Shown here: piece by piece, positions 1 through 8,407 of the stretch
Layout: each line of letters begins with the position of its first letter
Position numbering within the stretch: position 1 is the stretch's first letter
NCBI RefSeq assembly: GCF_004137345.1
Contig: NZ_SDWV01000004.1
Span: 211,565-275,564, forward strand
From: Nocardioides zhouii
GTDB lineage: Bacteria > Actinomycetota > Actinomycetes > Propionibacteriales > Nocardioidaceae
DNA: 64,000 bases
Direction: 5' to 3'
Program-made: the position numbers and the translations under genes
The notes under the pieces: model-generated
What the model saw: the letters and a program-made list of their open reading frames with translations, nothing else
Databases searched by the model: none
Told to the model about the DNA's origin: nothing

Positions 1-178
1 CCTCTGCGGTAGGGCTGCTTGGCACTAGAGGAGCGCACGCAACGCGTGGTGATCTGGGCAGCACGACCCTGCGCAGTTGGATCAGGCATTCCCGCAGCTC
101 GAAGTTACGCCTCTGGACTTCGTGACATGCACGGCCAACGGATTCCGGTGCGAGTCTTCATCCGACACGGGTGGCAGG
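1..178. other. left-edge stretch without a recognised gene
   Basis: I see no supported gene here. Short open frames on the plus strand run on into the antisense of cydDC and have no recognisable content. The stretch lies downstream of the cydDC stop codon. I could not identify a clear terminator hairpin. Confidence 0.5.
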
Positions 179-3100
179 TCAGCGGTGGATCGAGCTCTCA
201 GCCGGTGCAGCAAGATCGACCACGCGGTCTACGAGATCCAGACCGACGGTTCCGTGGGTGATCCACAGGACCGAGCGGTCGCGCTCGCCGGTGAGGATCT
301 CCTGCGCGAGCTCGGTCGCGGTCGCGCTGTCGAGGTGCGCGGCTGGTTCGTCGAGGACGAGCACCGGCTGGTCGGCCAGCAGGGACCGCGCGATCCCGAT
401 CCGCGCCCGCTCGCCACCCGACACCGCAGCGTGACCGTCGCCGAGCCAGGTGTGCACGCCCTCAGGGAGGTCGTCGAGCCAGTCACCGAGCCGGGCTCGG
501 CGCAGGGCCGTCTCGACCTCCACGTCGGTGGCGCCGGGCCGTGCCAGGCGTACGTTCTCCACGAGTGTGGTCCCGAAGACGTGGGGGTGGTCGTCCACGA
601 GGCCGGTCGTCCTCCGCACGTCGGCCAGGCTCATGGACCGGGTGTCACATCTGCCGAGCATGACCTTCCCGCTCGACGGGTCGAGGAAGCGGAGCAGCAG
701 GGCTGCGAGGGTGGACTTTCCCACGCCCGACGGACCGACCACTGCGACCCGCTCGCCCGGGGCGAGGTGCACGGACAGCTCCGCCGTGAGGCTGTCTCCC
801 GTCGCCCACCGGGCCTGCACGCGGTCGACGTCGACCTCGTGCCCGACAGGCCTGCCGATGGCCACGGTGTCCCGGACGGCGGGCGCGGTCCGTTCGAGCG
901 CGCGCAGCCGGCTCTCGGCGGCGGCCGTCCGCACGGAGAGCGCGCCCGCGTCCGTCAGCGGCAGCGTCACATCCGCCAGGGCGAGGGGCAGCAGCACCAG
1001 CAGGGCCATCATCGGACCCGTCACCGATCCGCCCGCGACCGCCGATGACGCAAGGGTCGCCATGACAGCCATGGCGACCCCAGTGGTGAGCAGCACGACG
1101 GCTCGCGCACCGCCCGTCCAGCTGGCGGCTCCGCTGCCCGCACGACCGAGGGCTCGACCGGTGCGGGCGATGCGGTCCGTGGCGCGTCCCGCGGCCTGCC
1201 ACATCAACAGCTCCTCGGCGACCTGCACGGACTCGAGCACCTCGGTCGACAGCCGCGACCGCAGGTCCACCAGCATCCGCTCGGCCCGGCGCGCCCCCCA
1301 ACGGGGACCGAGGTAGCCCGCCGAGCCGGCGATCGCGCAGCAGGCGAGAACGACGGCGCCCGCCACCGGCAGGACCAGCGCGGCGACCAGCGAGGCGACG
1401 GCAGCCACCAGGACGAACTGGCGTACCGGCATCCGTACCCGCAGCTGCCGGTCAACGACGCTGTCGACGTCGTCCACCACGGAGCTCAGCACGTCGCCGC
1501 GACGTCGACCCAACCGAGCCGGCACCAGCGGGACCAGGGCGTCGTACACCTCCACCCGGCGACGGCCGAGCAGCCGCAGCGCGGCGTCGTGCGAGCGCAG
1601 CCGCTCGACGTAGCGCAGGACGGGCCTGGCCAGGCCGAAGGCGCGTACGCCGACGACCGCGAGCAGCAGCGTCAGCACGGGCGGGTGGGTGGAGGCCTGG
1701 ACGATCAGCCAACCGGCGGTGGCCGTGAGCGCAACGCCGGACATCGACGCGAGGGCGCCGATGACCGTGCTGATGACGAATCCCTCTGCCGCGTGGTCCG
1801 CGATGGACTCGGCAGGCGCGTCCTCGATCCGGATGGCAGCCGTGGACGTGGTGACCGAGTCCCGTGTGGACCGCGTCCGGGGCGAGCTCGCCGTCGGTCG
1901 GAGGTCGAGCCGTCGGTCGGCGAGTGCGACCAGCATGGGGCGGTGCGCCACGACGATCACGGAGCTACGGCGCCCGAGCTCGAGGATCACGTCGGCGATC
2001 ACGCGCTCGGTGAGCTCGTCGAGGTGCGCCGTGGGCTCGTCGAGCAGGACCCATGGTCGGTCCGCGAGCACGATCCTCGCGAGCGCCAGCCGGGCGCGCT
2101 CGCCGGCCGAGAGGGTGGTGCCGTCCTCGCCCAGTGGCTCGTCGATCCCGCGGGGCAGCTCGTGGATCCGCACCTCGAGCGCGACCTCGCGCAGCGCCAT
2201 CCACAGGGCTGCCTCGGTCGCGTCCGGGCGGGCGAGCCGCAGGTTGTCGGCGATGGTGCCTGCCACGAACTGCGGCTGCTGGGGAAGCCAGGCGACCTGT
2301 GCCTGCCATGACCTGCCGCCCGTTGGCGACCCGTGGGAGGTCACGGTGCCGTCCGTGGCGGGCACGAGCCCGGCCAGCACTGCGAGCAGGGTGGACTTGC
2401 CACACCCCGACGGGCCGGTCACCGCCGTCACTCCGCGTGCCGGGATCCGTGCGTCGACGGGACCCAGTGCCGGCACGGTGCGCTCGGCGTACGTCACGGT
2501 GAGACCGACCAGCACCAGCGGCGCGCCGGGCTCGGCCGGGGCGTCGAGGTCGCCGTAGCCGTCGACCGACATCAACCGGTCCGCGGCCTCGAACGTGGCG
2601 GCTCCCTCGGCCGCGGCGTGGAACTCCGCACCGACCCGGCGCAGCGGCCAGTACGCCTCGGGCGCGAGCAGCAGTACGACGAGCGCAGTGCCGAGCTCCA
2701 GCGAGCCCTGCGCGAGCCGGACCCCCACCGTCACCGCGACGAGCGCGACCGACAAGGTCGCGACCAGCTCCAGTACGGCCGAGGACGCGAAGGCGATGCG
2801 CAGGGTCCGCAGCGAGGCGACTCGGTAGCGGTCGGTGACTTCGGCGATGCGGCTCGACTGCACCCGCTCCCGACGGTGGGCCACCAGTGTCGGCAGTCCA
2901 CGCACGACGTCGACGAAGTGCCCGGACAGCGCTTCCATCGCGCGCCACTGCTCGGCTGCGCGGTCACGCGTGGCGAGTCCGACGAGCGCACCGAAGACCG
3001 GGACGAGGGGAAGTGTCGCGAGGACGATGACCGCGCTGAGCAGGTCCTGCGTCGCCATCGCGACCACCGCCAGCGGTGGCAGCACCGCGGCCAGCACGAG

Positions 3101-3490
3101 CGCTGGCACGTAGCGGGTGAGATAGGGCTCGCACGCAGAGACACCGCGGGTGACCAGGACGGTGACCTCTCCGCTGCTGCCCGAGCGGGGGCGGTGCACG
3201 GCGGCTGCCACGAGGTCGCTGCGCAGGGAGGTGCCCACGGCCGCAGCGGCACGGGCAGCCAGCCAGTCGCCCGCCGCTCCGACGAGTCCGCGCCCCAGCA
3301 GTACCGCGACGACTCCCAGCCCCCACTGGGGCACGTGGTCCCCGTCGAGGGCCGCGACGATCAGCCCGGCGACCACCCACGCCTGCGCGATGACCAGCAG
3401 GCCCGACACCAGACCGGCCGTAGCGACACCGACCAATGGCCGCCGCCCGGGAGCGAGCCGGGCGCGGACGCGGGGGTCGCCCGGCCTCAC
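179..3490 (-). CDS. cydDC: CydDC fused ABC exporter for cytochrome bd assembly
   Basis: Fused heterodimeric ABC exporter of about 1103 residues. CydD and CydC, separate genes in E. coli, are joined in one chain here, as in several actinobacteria. The family exports thiols such as glutathione and cysteine and is needed to assemble cytochrome bd in the membrane. Each half has a membrane domain followed by a nucleotide-binding domain. Half 1 has Walker A GPSGCGKST near residue 360, signature LSAGE near 456 and Walker B LLDEPTAHLD near 480. Half 2 has Walker A GPSGVGKST near 920, VSGGE near 1020 and VLDEPAAHLD near 1042. I chose GTG at 3490 because it overlaps the cydB stop as GTGA; the open frame upstream is only a shadow of cydB. 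It is last in a cydA-cydB-cydDC operon. Confidence 0.95.
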   Translation of the reverse strand: MRPGDPRVRARLAPGRRPLVGVATAGLVSGLLVIAQAWVVAGLIVAALDGDHVPQWGLGVVAVLLGRGLVGAAGDWLAARAAAAVGTSLRSDLVAAAVHRPRSGSSGEVTVLVTRGVSACEPYLTRYVPALVLAAVLPPLAVVAMATQDLLSAVIVLATLPLVPVFGALVGLATRDRAAEQWRAMEALSGHFVDVVRGLPTLVAHRRERVQSSRIAEVTDRYRVASLRTLRIAFASSAVLELVATLSVALVAVTVGVRLAQGSLELGTALVVLLLAPEAYWPLRRVGAEFHAAAEGAATFEAADRLMSVDGYGDLDAPAEPGAPLVLVGLTVTYAERTVPALGPVDARIPARGVTAVTGPSGCGKSTLLAVLAGLVPATDGTVTSHGSPTGGRSWQAQVAWLPQQPQFVAGTIADNLRLARPDATEAALWMALREVALEVRIHELPRGIDEPLGEDGTTLSAGERARLALARIVLADRPWVLLDEPTAHLDELTERVIADVILELGRRSSVIVVAHRPMLVALADRRLDLRPTASSPRTRSTRDSVTTSTAAIRIEDAPAESIADHAAEGFVISTVIGALASMSGVALTATAGWLIVQASTHPPVLTLLLAVVGVRAFGLARPVLRYVERLRSHDAALRLLGRRRVEVYDALVPLVPARLGRRRGDVLSSVVDDVDSVVDRQLRVRMPVRQFVLVAAVASLVAALVLPVAGAVVLACCAIAGSAGYLGPRWGARRAERMLVDLRSRLSTEVLESVQVAEELLMWQAAGRATDRIARTGRALGRAGSGAASWTGGARAVVLLTTGVAMAVMATLASSAVAGGSVTGPMMALLVLLPLALADVTLPLTDAGALSVRTAAAESRLRALERTAPAVRDTVAIGRPVGHEVDVDRVQARWATGDSLTAELSVHLAPGERVAVVGPSGVGKSTLAALLLRFLDPSSGKVMLGRCDTRSMSLADVRRTTGLVDDHPHVFGTTLVENVRLARPGATDVEVETALRRARLGDWLDDLPEGVHTWLGDGHAAVSGGERARIGIARSLLADQPVLVLDEPAAHLDSATATELAQEILTGERDRSVLWITHGTVGLDLVDRVVDLAAPAESSIHR

Positions 3491-4500
3491 CGTTCGGCGC
3501 CGACGGCCGCCGGGATGTGGTGGACGGCGATCCGCTTGCGGAACACCCAGTAGGTCCACCCCTGGTAGGCGAGGACGAGCGGCGTGAAGATGACCGCGAC
3601 GACCGTCATGATCCTGAGGGTGTACGCCGTGGCCGCCGCGTTCGTCGTCGTCAGGCTGGTCCCGCTGGTGAGCGTCGTCGGCATCACGTCGGGAAACAGG
3701 GCCAGGAACAGGCCGGCCACCCCGAGTCCGATCGCGACGAAGGTGCCCAGGAACGCCCATCCCTCACGCCCCTGCGTCGCGACCGCCAGCCCCGCGAGGA
3801 GTGCGGCTGCCGCGCCCGCAAAGGCGACCGCAGAGGCGACGCTTCCGGTCTCGAGCTGCGTCCAGCCGAGGAAGAGCACCGCGGCGACCGCCGCCGCGGC
3901 CCCCACCGGCAGGGCCAGCGCTCGCGCCCGGTGCCGGATCTCGCCGTCGGTCTTCAGCGCGATGAACAGCGCGCCGTGGGTGAGGAACAGCAGGAGCGTC
4001 ATCGCGCCGCCGAGCAGCGCGTAGGGGTTCAGGAGGTTGAAGAAGCCACCCACGTACTCCAGGTCGGAGTCGATCGGGACACCGCGCAGGATGTTGGCGA
4101 ACGCCACTCCCCACAACACCGATGGCAGCAGCGACCCGACGATGATGGCCGCGTCCCAGCGACGGCGCCACTGGTCGTCGTCCCGCTTGGCCCGGTACTC
4201 GAATGCCACGCCGCGGACGATGAGGGCGACCAGGATGAGCAGCAGCGGCAGGTAGAAGCCGCTGAAAAGCGTGGCGTACCACTCGGGGAACGCAGCGAAG
4301 GTCGCTCCCCCGGCCACCAGCAGCCACACCTCGTTGCCGTCCCAGACGGGTCCGATCGTGTTGATCATGACGCGGCGCTCGGTGTCGTCGCGAGCCAGCA
4401 CCGGTAGGAGCATCCCGACGCCGAAGTCGAATCCTTCCAGGGTGAAGTAGCCGATCCAAAGGACGGCGATCAGGATGAACCAGATGGTCGTGAGCTCCAC
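3487..4500 (-). CDS. cydB: cytochrome bd oxidase subunit II
   Basis: Subunit II of the cytochrome bd quinol oxidase, an integral membrane protein of 337 residues, a normal family length. With CydA it oxidises menaquinol/ubiquinol and reduces oxygen to water with high affinity, supporting respiration at very low oxygen. The N-terminus has the typical first helix ending in EGFDFGVGMLLP, followed by WDGNEVWLL and several further hydrophobic helices. The start ATG at 4500 lies 17 nt after the cydA stop, and the stop overlaps the cydDC start by 4 nt, so the three genes are one translationally coupled operon. Confidence 0.96.
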   Translation of the reverse strand: MELTTIWFILIAVLWIGYFTLEGFDFGVGMLLPVLARDDTERRVMINTIGPVWDGNEVWLLVAGGATFAAFPEWYATLFSGFYLPLLLILVALIVRGVAFEYRAKRDDDQWRRRWDAAIIVGSLLPSVLWGVAFANILRGVPIDSDLEYVGGFFNLLNPYALLGGAMTLLLFLTHGALFIALKTDGEIRHRARALALPVGAAAAVAAVLFLGWTQLETGSVASAVAFAGAAAALLAGLAVATQGREGWAFLGTFVAIGLGVAGLFLALFPDVMPTTLTSGTSLTTTNAAATAYTLRIMTVVAVIFTPLVLAYQGWTYWVFRKRIAVHHIPAAVGAER

Positions 4501-4517
4501 GGGTCTCTCGTCTCGGG

Positions 4518-5957
4518 TCAGTAGGCGAACGCGAGCGGGCGGTCGTTGCCGGGCTCGTCGACGTCGGGGTGGGGGTCGGGCACCGGGTCGGCACCTCGTG
4601 CGATGTAGGTCAGGAGGAGGCGCACCTCGATCACGGCGAGCACGCCGTACAGCGCGGTCAGCACGATCAGCGAGGTCAGCACCTCACCGGCACTGACGCC
4701 CGGCGAGACCGCCCGATCGGTCGTCATGAGCCCGAAGACGGCCCACGGCTGCCGGCCGAGCTCGGTGAAGATCCATCCGAAGGAGTTGGCGAACAGAGGC
4801 ATGAAGGGCAACGCCATCGCCACCCACACGGTCCGCCGGCCGGCCGGCGACCGCCCGGCCCGGGTGATCCACAGGATCCAGGCCGCGATGAGGGTCGCGA
4901 GGATCCCGAGCCCGATCATCAGGCGGAAGGTCCAGTAGGTGACGGGGATGATCGGGGTGTAGCCGTCCTCGGAGTAGTAGGCCGCACCGGGGTCCTGGCC
5001 ATACGTCTCCTCGTACTGAGCCCTGAGGTCGTTGATGCCCTGCACCTCGCCCTGGGGGTCACCGGTGGCGAGGAAGGACAGCAGCCCGGGAACGGTGACG
5101 GAGAAGGTCTCCTTCTCGCCGTCCAGGGTGCCGAGGGTGAACAGCGAGAAGTCCGCCGGCGCCTCGGTGTCGTAGAGCGCCTCGGCGGCCGCCATCTTCA
5201 TCGGCTGCACGTCGGTCATGATCTTGCCCTGGAAGTCTCCGGTGATCGCCACGCCGATGCCCGACACCAGCACGATCGCCGCGCCGGTGCGCACCGCCAG
5301 GCGGTACATCGACCGATCCCCCTCGGAGGAACGTCGGCCCAGCTGCCACATCGCGACACCGACGACGAACGCCGCGCCGGTCATGTACGCCGCCAGCACC
5401 ACGTGCGGGAACGTCACGAGCTGCACCTTGTTGAGCAGCACCGCCGCGAAGTCGTTCATCTCGGCGCGACCCGTGTCGGGGTTGTAGGCGAAGCCGACCG
5501 GGTTCTGCATCCACGAGTTGGCCGCGAGGATGAAGTAGGCGGACAACAACGTGCCGACGTGCACGAGCACCATGCACGCCGCGTGCAGCTTCGCCGGCAA
5601 CCGGTCCCAGCCGAAGATCCACAGGCCGAGGAAGGTGGACTCGAGGAAGAAGGCCAGCAGCCCCTCGACAGCGAGCGGTGCCCCGAACACGTCCCCGACG
5701 AAGCGGGAGTAGTCGCTCCAGTTCATCCCGAACTGGAACTCCTGGACGATGCCGGTCACCACGCCGATGGCGAAGTTGATGAGGAAGAGCTTGCCGAAGA
5801 ACTTCGTCAGCCGGAGCCACTGCTCGTTGCGGGTGCGGACCCACGTGATCTCGTAGCCGGCGATGATGGCCGATAGCCCGATCGTGATCGGGACGAACAA
5901 GAAGTGGTACACGGTGACGATGGCGAACTGCCACCGGGCGATGTCGGTCGGGTCCAC
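4518..5957 (-). CDS. cydA: cytochrome bd oxidase subunit I
   Basis: Subunit I of cytochrome bd, about 479 residues, carrying haems b558, b595 and d and the quinol site. From the chosen GTG the sequence begins VDPTDIARWQFAI; the His in VYHFLF (residue 18) corresponds to a conserved haem-ligand His of the family. FPHVVL and FRLMIG look like the other axial-ligand regions, and the C-terminal GRQPW motif is present. The loop between is short, like actinobacterial enzymes and unlike the long Q-loop of E. coli. I prefer GTG at 5957 because AGGAGA lies 7 nt upstream; a GTG 7 codons earlier (5978) is open but has that Shine-Dalgarno inside it. Two DevR-like boxes lie upstream (6044-6079), so low-oxygen activation of the operon is likely. 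Confidence 0.95.
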   Translation of the reverse strand: MDPTDIARWQFAIVTVYHFLFVPITIGLSAIIAGYEITWVRTRNEQWLRLTKFFGKLFLINFAIGVVTGIVQEFQFGMNWSDYSRFVGDVFGAPLAVEGLLAFFLESTFLGLWIFGWDRLPAKLHAACMVLVHVGTLLSAYFILAANSWMQNPVGFAYNPDTGRAEMNDFAAVLLNKVQLVTFPHVVLAAYMTGAAFVVGVAMWQLGRRSSEGDRSMYRLAVRTGAAIVLVSGIGVAITGDFQGKIMTDVQPMKMAAAEALYDTEAPADFSLFTLGTLDGEKETFSVTVPGLLSFLATGDPQGEVQGINDLRAQYEETYGQDPGAAYYSEDGYTPIIPVTYWTFRLMIGLGILATLIAAWILWITRAGRSPAGRRTVWVAMALPFMPLFANSFGWIFTELGRQPWAVFGLMTTDRAVSPGVSAGEVLTSLIVLTALYGVLAVIEVRLLLTYIARGADPVPDPHPDVDEPGNDRPLAFAY

Positions 5958-6043
5958 GATCCGGTCTCCTGTCGGCACATCTGTCCTCGGCCACGGACGC
6001 CCGCGGCCGCTTCCACGCTAGGGATCGCCCGCGGGGCGCAGCA

Positions 6044-6079
6044 CGGTCCAAGTTCCCCTCCCGACGGGACCTTGGTCCC
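6044..6079 (-). promoter_or_regulatory. tandem DevR/DosR-like boxes upstream of cydA
   Basis: Two 14-bp motifs lie between gap and cydA: CGGTCCAAGTTCCC at 6044-6057 (reverse complement GGGAACTTGGACCG) and GGGACCTTGGTCCC at 6066-6079. The second is a near-perfect palindrome and both fit GGGNCNTTNGNCCC, close to the published mycobacterial box core GGGACTTTAGTCCC. Their starts are 22 bp apart, about two helical turns, as in paired DosR sites. They lie 86-122 nt upstream of the cydA start, so they presumably drive cydAB-cydDC. Motif similarity only; binding is inferred. Confidence 0.7.
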
Positions 6080-6094
6080 GTCCTGGGGCGTCGG

Positions 6095-7108
6095 TCAGGG
6101 CCTGGGCGTGGATCCTCCGACGAGGCGGGTGAGGTCGGCGAGGCGGCACGTGTAGCCCCACTCGTTGTCGTACCAGCCGAAGACCTTCACGAAGCGGCCC
6201 GACGCCTGGGTGAGGCCGGAGTCGAAGACGCACGACGCCCCGTCCCCGATGACGTCGGTCGAGACGAACGGGCCGTCCTCGTAGCGGAGCAGGCCGGCAA
6301 GAGGACCGGACGCGGCCGCCGCAGCGAAGGCCGCGTTGACCTCCTCCGCGGTGACGTCGCGCTCGAGGAGAACTCCGAGGTCGACGAGCGACCCGTCGAC
6401 CACGGGCACCCGCAGAGCCACTCCGTCGAGGCGTCCGGCGATCTCGGGCAGGACCTCCCCCACCGCCTTCGCCGCACCGGTCGTGGTCGGGACGATGTTG
6501 ACGGCGGCCGAGCGGGCGCGACGGGCGTCCTTGTGCGGGCCGTCGAGGAGGTTCTGGTCGCCGGTGTAGGCGTGCACCGTGGTCATGAATCCCTGCTGGA
6601 TGCCGAACGCGTCGTGCAGGACCTTGACCATCGGCGCCACACAGTTGGTGGTGCAGGAGGCGTTGGAGACGACCAGGTGCGCGGCAGCGTCGTACGTCGT
6701 GTCGTTGACCCCCATCACGATGGTGGCGTCCACGGACTTGCCGGGAGCGGAGATGACTACCCGCTGGGCTCCGGCGCGCAAGTGACCGGCAGCCGTGTCG
6801 CGCGTCCGGAACTTACCGGTGCACTCCACGGCCACCTCGACGTTCTCGCTGGCCCAGGGCAGCTGCTCGGGGTCGCGACACGACGAGACGGCGATCTTGC
6901 GCCCGTCGACGACAAGCACGTCGCCGTCCACCTCGATCTCGCCTGGGAAGCGGCCGAAGGTGCTGTCACGACGCAGCAGGTTGGCCATGGTCGCGACGTC
7001 CATGACGTCGTTCACCGCCACGACCTCGAGGTCGTCCGTCTGTGCGGCACGGCGCAGTAGGGCACGTCCCACACGTCCCATGCCGTTGATGCCGATCCGG
7101 ATGCTCAT
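6095..7108 (-). CDS. gap: glyceraldehyde-3-phosphate dehydrogenase, type I
   Basis: NAD(P)-dependent glyceraldehyde-3-phosphate dehydrogenase, 337 residues, converting glyceraldehyde 3-phosphate to 1,3-bisphosphoglycerate in cytosolic glycolysis. The Rossmann start reads MSIRIGINGMGRVGR; the active-site motif SNASCTTNCVAP carries the catalytic Cys, and WYDNEWGY lies near the C-terminus. Start ATG at 7108 has GGAAGG about 8 nt upstream; the frame is open further upstream but that part has no family similarity. It stands alone, without pgk or tpi, between a universal stress protein and the cytochrome bd operon. With a DevR-like box upstream it is probably a hypoxia-induced isozyme rather than the housekeeping enzyme (inference). 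Confidence 0.95.
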   Translation of the reverse strand: MSIRIGINGMGRVGRALLRRAAQTDDLEVVAVNDVMDVATMANLLRRDSTFGRFPGEIEVDGDVLVVDGRKIAVSSCRDPEQLPWASENVEVAVECTGKFRTRDTAAGHLRAGAQRVVISAPGKSVDATIVMGVNDTTYDAAAHLVVSNASCTTNCVAPMVKVLHDAFGIQQGFMTTVHAYTGDQNLLDGPHKDARRARSAAVNIVPTTTGAAKAVGEVLPEIAGRLDGVALRVPVVDGSLVDLGVLLERDVTAEEVNAAFAAAAASGPLAGLLRYEDGPFVSTDVIGDGASCVFDSGLTQASGRFVKVFGWYDNEWGYTCRLADLTRLVGGSTPRP

Positions 7109-7181
7109 CGCGGTGCCTTCCCGGGCCGCCGCGGTCGCGCGGCCTCGACCCCACGCTGGTAGGCGCAGCGACATCACCACA

Positions 7182-7195
7182 GGGCCAAAGGTCAC
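7182..7195 (-). promoter_or_regulatory. DevR-like box upstream of gap
   Basis: GGGCCAAAGGTCAC fits GGGNCNWWNGNCCC except at one half-site position. It lies 73 nt before the gap start. Another inverted repeat, GTCCC-TCG-GGGAC, lies at 7237-7249 further upstream. Confidence 0.5.
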
Positions 7196-7274
7196 CCGTC
7201 GTACGGGTCCTGGTGCAAGACCAGCCCGCACTGGTGGTCCCTCGGGGACAAACTGTCGCGAACCCGCGAGTTCA

Positions 7275-8213
7275 CTAAAGTGCGGAGCCGGCCATCTCGG
7301 GCTCGACGTCGGGGATCACTGGCACGAGTGTGGCCGGCACGACCCGGACCGGGCAGTGCGCGTGCAGCAACACCGTGCGTGCGGTGGACCCCAGGTGCGC
7401 CGCGGCTGGGAAGCCATGTGCTCTGCGCACGATGATCAGCTCGTCGGCGCCCTCCGACGCCGCCACGAGTGCGTGCGCCGGATGGTCGTGCACGATCCGG
7501 AGCTCCACGTCGACGTCCGGGTGGCTACGTCGCCACGGAGCGACGTGCTCCTCGACCGCCTTCGACTCACGCTCGGACCATTCGGCGAGGGTGCCCGGGT
7601 CGGACACGATGATGTCGTCGTACGCCGAGGGGAACCGCCACGCATGCAGGACGACGAGCCGACTGCCGCGCCGTCGGGCGACCTCGAACGCCTCTGCCAT
7701 CAGGGCATCGGACAGGTCGGCCGCCTTGACCGCCACCAGGACGGTTCCCGTCTCACCTTCGTCCCGCCACGTCTCTGGCACGGACACGACCGGGACGGCC
7801 GCACGCGCGGCGACACCGGTGGACACGTTGCCGGTGAGGAGCCGGCTCGACACGGCACGCCGGTCGCTACCGACGACGATCGCGAAGGCGTGCTCTCCGC
7901 CTTCCGTGAGTGTCCTCACCGCTCCCCCGCGCTTCAGGTGCGTCTCCACGACACCGGCGGAGGACGAGGTGTCGACCTCGCGGAGCGTCGACTCGAGTGT
8001 TGCGCGGCCGGCGGCCGTGAAGTCCTCGGGGACGATGTGATGCATGCCGGCCATCGGGACGTAGTCGTGGACGACGTGGATGACGTCCACCTTGCCACCG
8101 CTGCTGGCGGCCTCCTTGATGGCATACCGCAGCGCCGCGGCGCTGCCCGGTGTGCCGTCGACACCGACCACCAGGTCGCGGGTTCGGTGGGTGGCACGGT
8201 TCGCGTTCGACAT
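7275..8213 (-). CDS. universal stress protein, two UspA domains
   Basis: Tandem universal stress protein of 312 residues. Domain 1 (about 10-150) begins DLVVGVDGTPGSAAALRYA and contains VVGSDRRAVSSRLLTGNVS; domain 2 (about 155-300) begins GTVLVAVKAADLSDALMAEA and ends with LGSTARTVLLHAHCPVRVVP. These glycine-rich signatures are those of ATP-binding Usp proteins, and the two-domain form is common in the DosR regulon. ATG at 8213 has AGGAGGT 7-8 nt upstream; the frame is open 17 codons further upstream without support. A DevR-like box lies at 8302-8315 and a short hairpin in the leader at 8256-8273. Confidence 0.92.
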   Translation of the reverse strand: MSNANRATHRTRDLVVGVDGTPGSAAALRYAIKEAASSGGKVDVIHVVHDYVPMAGMHHIVPEDFTAAGRATLESTLREVDTSSSAGVVETHLKRGGAVRTLTEGGEHAFAIVVGSDRRAVSSRLLTGNVSTGVAARAAVPVVSVPETWRDEGETGTVLVAVKAADLSDALMAEAFEVARRRGSRLVVLHAWRFPSAYDDIIVSDPGTLAEWSERESKAVEEHVAPWRRSHPDVDVELRIVHDHPAHALVAASEGADELIIVRRAHGFPAAAHLGSTARTVLLHAHCPVRVVPATLVPVIPDVEPEMAGSAL

Positions 8214-8255
8214 GGTCGGTACCTCCTGAGTGGGATGTGCTGGCACCACCAGACT

Positions 8256-8273
8256 CCGGCGCACTGGCGCCGG
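8256..8273. repeat. 7-bp hairpin in the leader of the universal stress gene
   Basis: CCGGCGC-ACTG-GCGCCGG, a perfect 7-bp inverted repeat with a 4-nt loop. It lies 43 nt upstream of the usp start at 8213, between the DevR-like box and the start codon. It may be a weak terminator for the wax ester synthase transcript or structure in the usp leader; no U-tract follows. Confidence 0.5.
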
Positions 8274-8301
8274 GCGACAGGGCCGGACGGACGTCAGGCG
8301 C

Positions 8302-8315
8302 GGGACGAACGGCCC
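8302..8315 (-). promoter_or_regulatory. DevR-like box upstream of the universal stress gene
   Basis: GGGACGAACGGCCC, a match to GGGNCNWWNGNCCC on both half-sites, 88 nt before the usp start at 8213. It is very like the copy at 45943-45956 (GGGCCGAACGACCC). Confidence 0.65.
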
Positions 8316-8407
8316 GGCTCAGTGCGCAGCGTCCCTCGTGTGGCCAGGTCAACACCGCGACTGCCCGACCAGGAAGGAGACCGTGGCCAGGCCACTCATC
8401 ACGCGAG

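Noticed and set aside
3491..3760. N-terminal extension of CydDC by about 90 residues
   Set aside because: The extra residues are an Arg/Pro/His-rich out-of-frame shadow of cydB; GTG at 3490 overlaps the cydB stop as expected in an operon.
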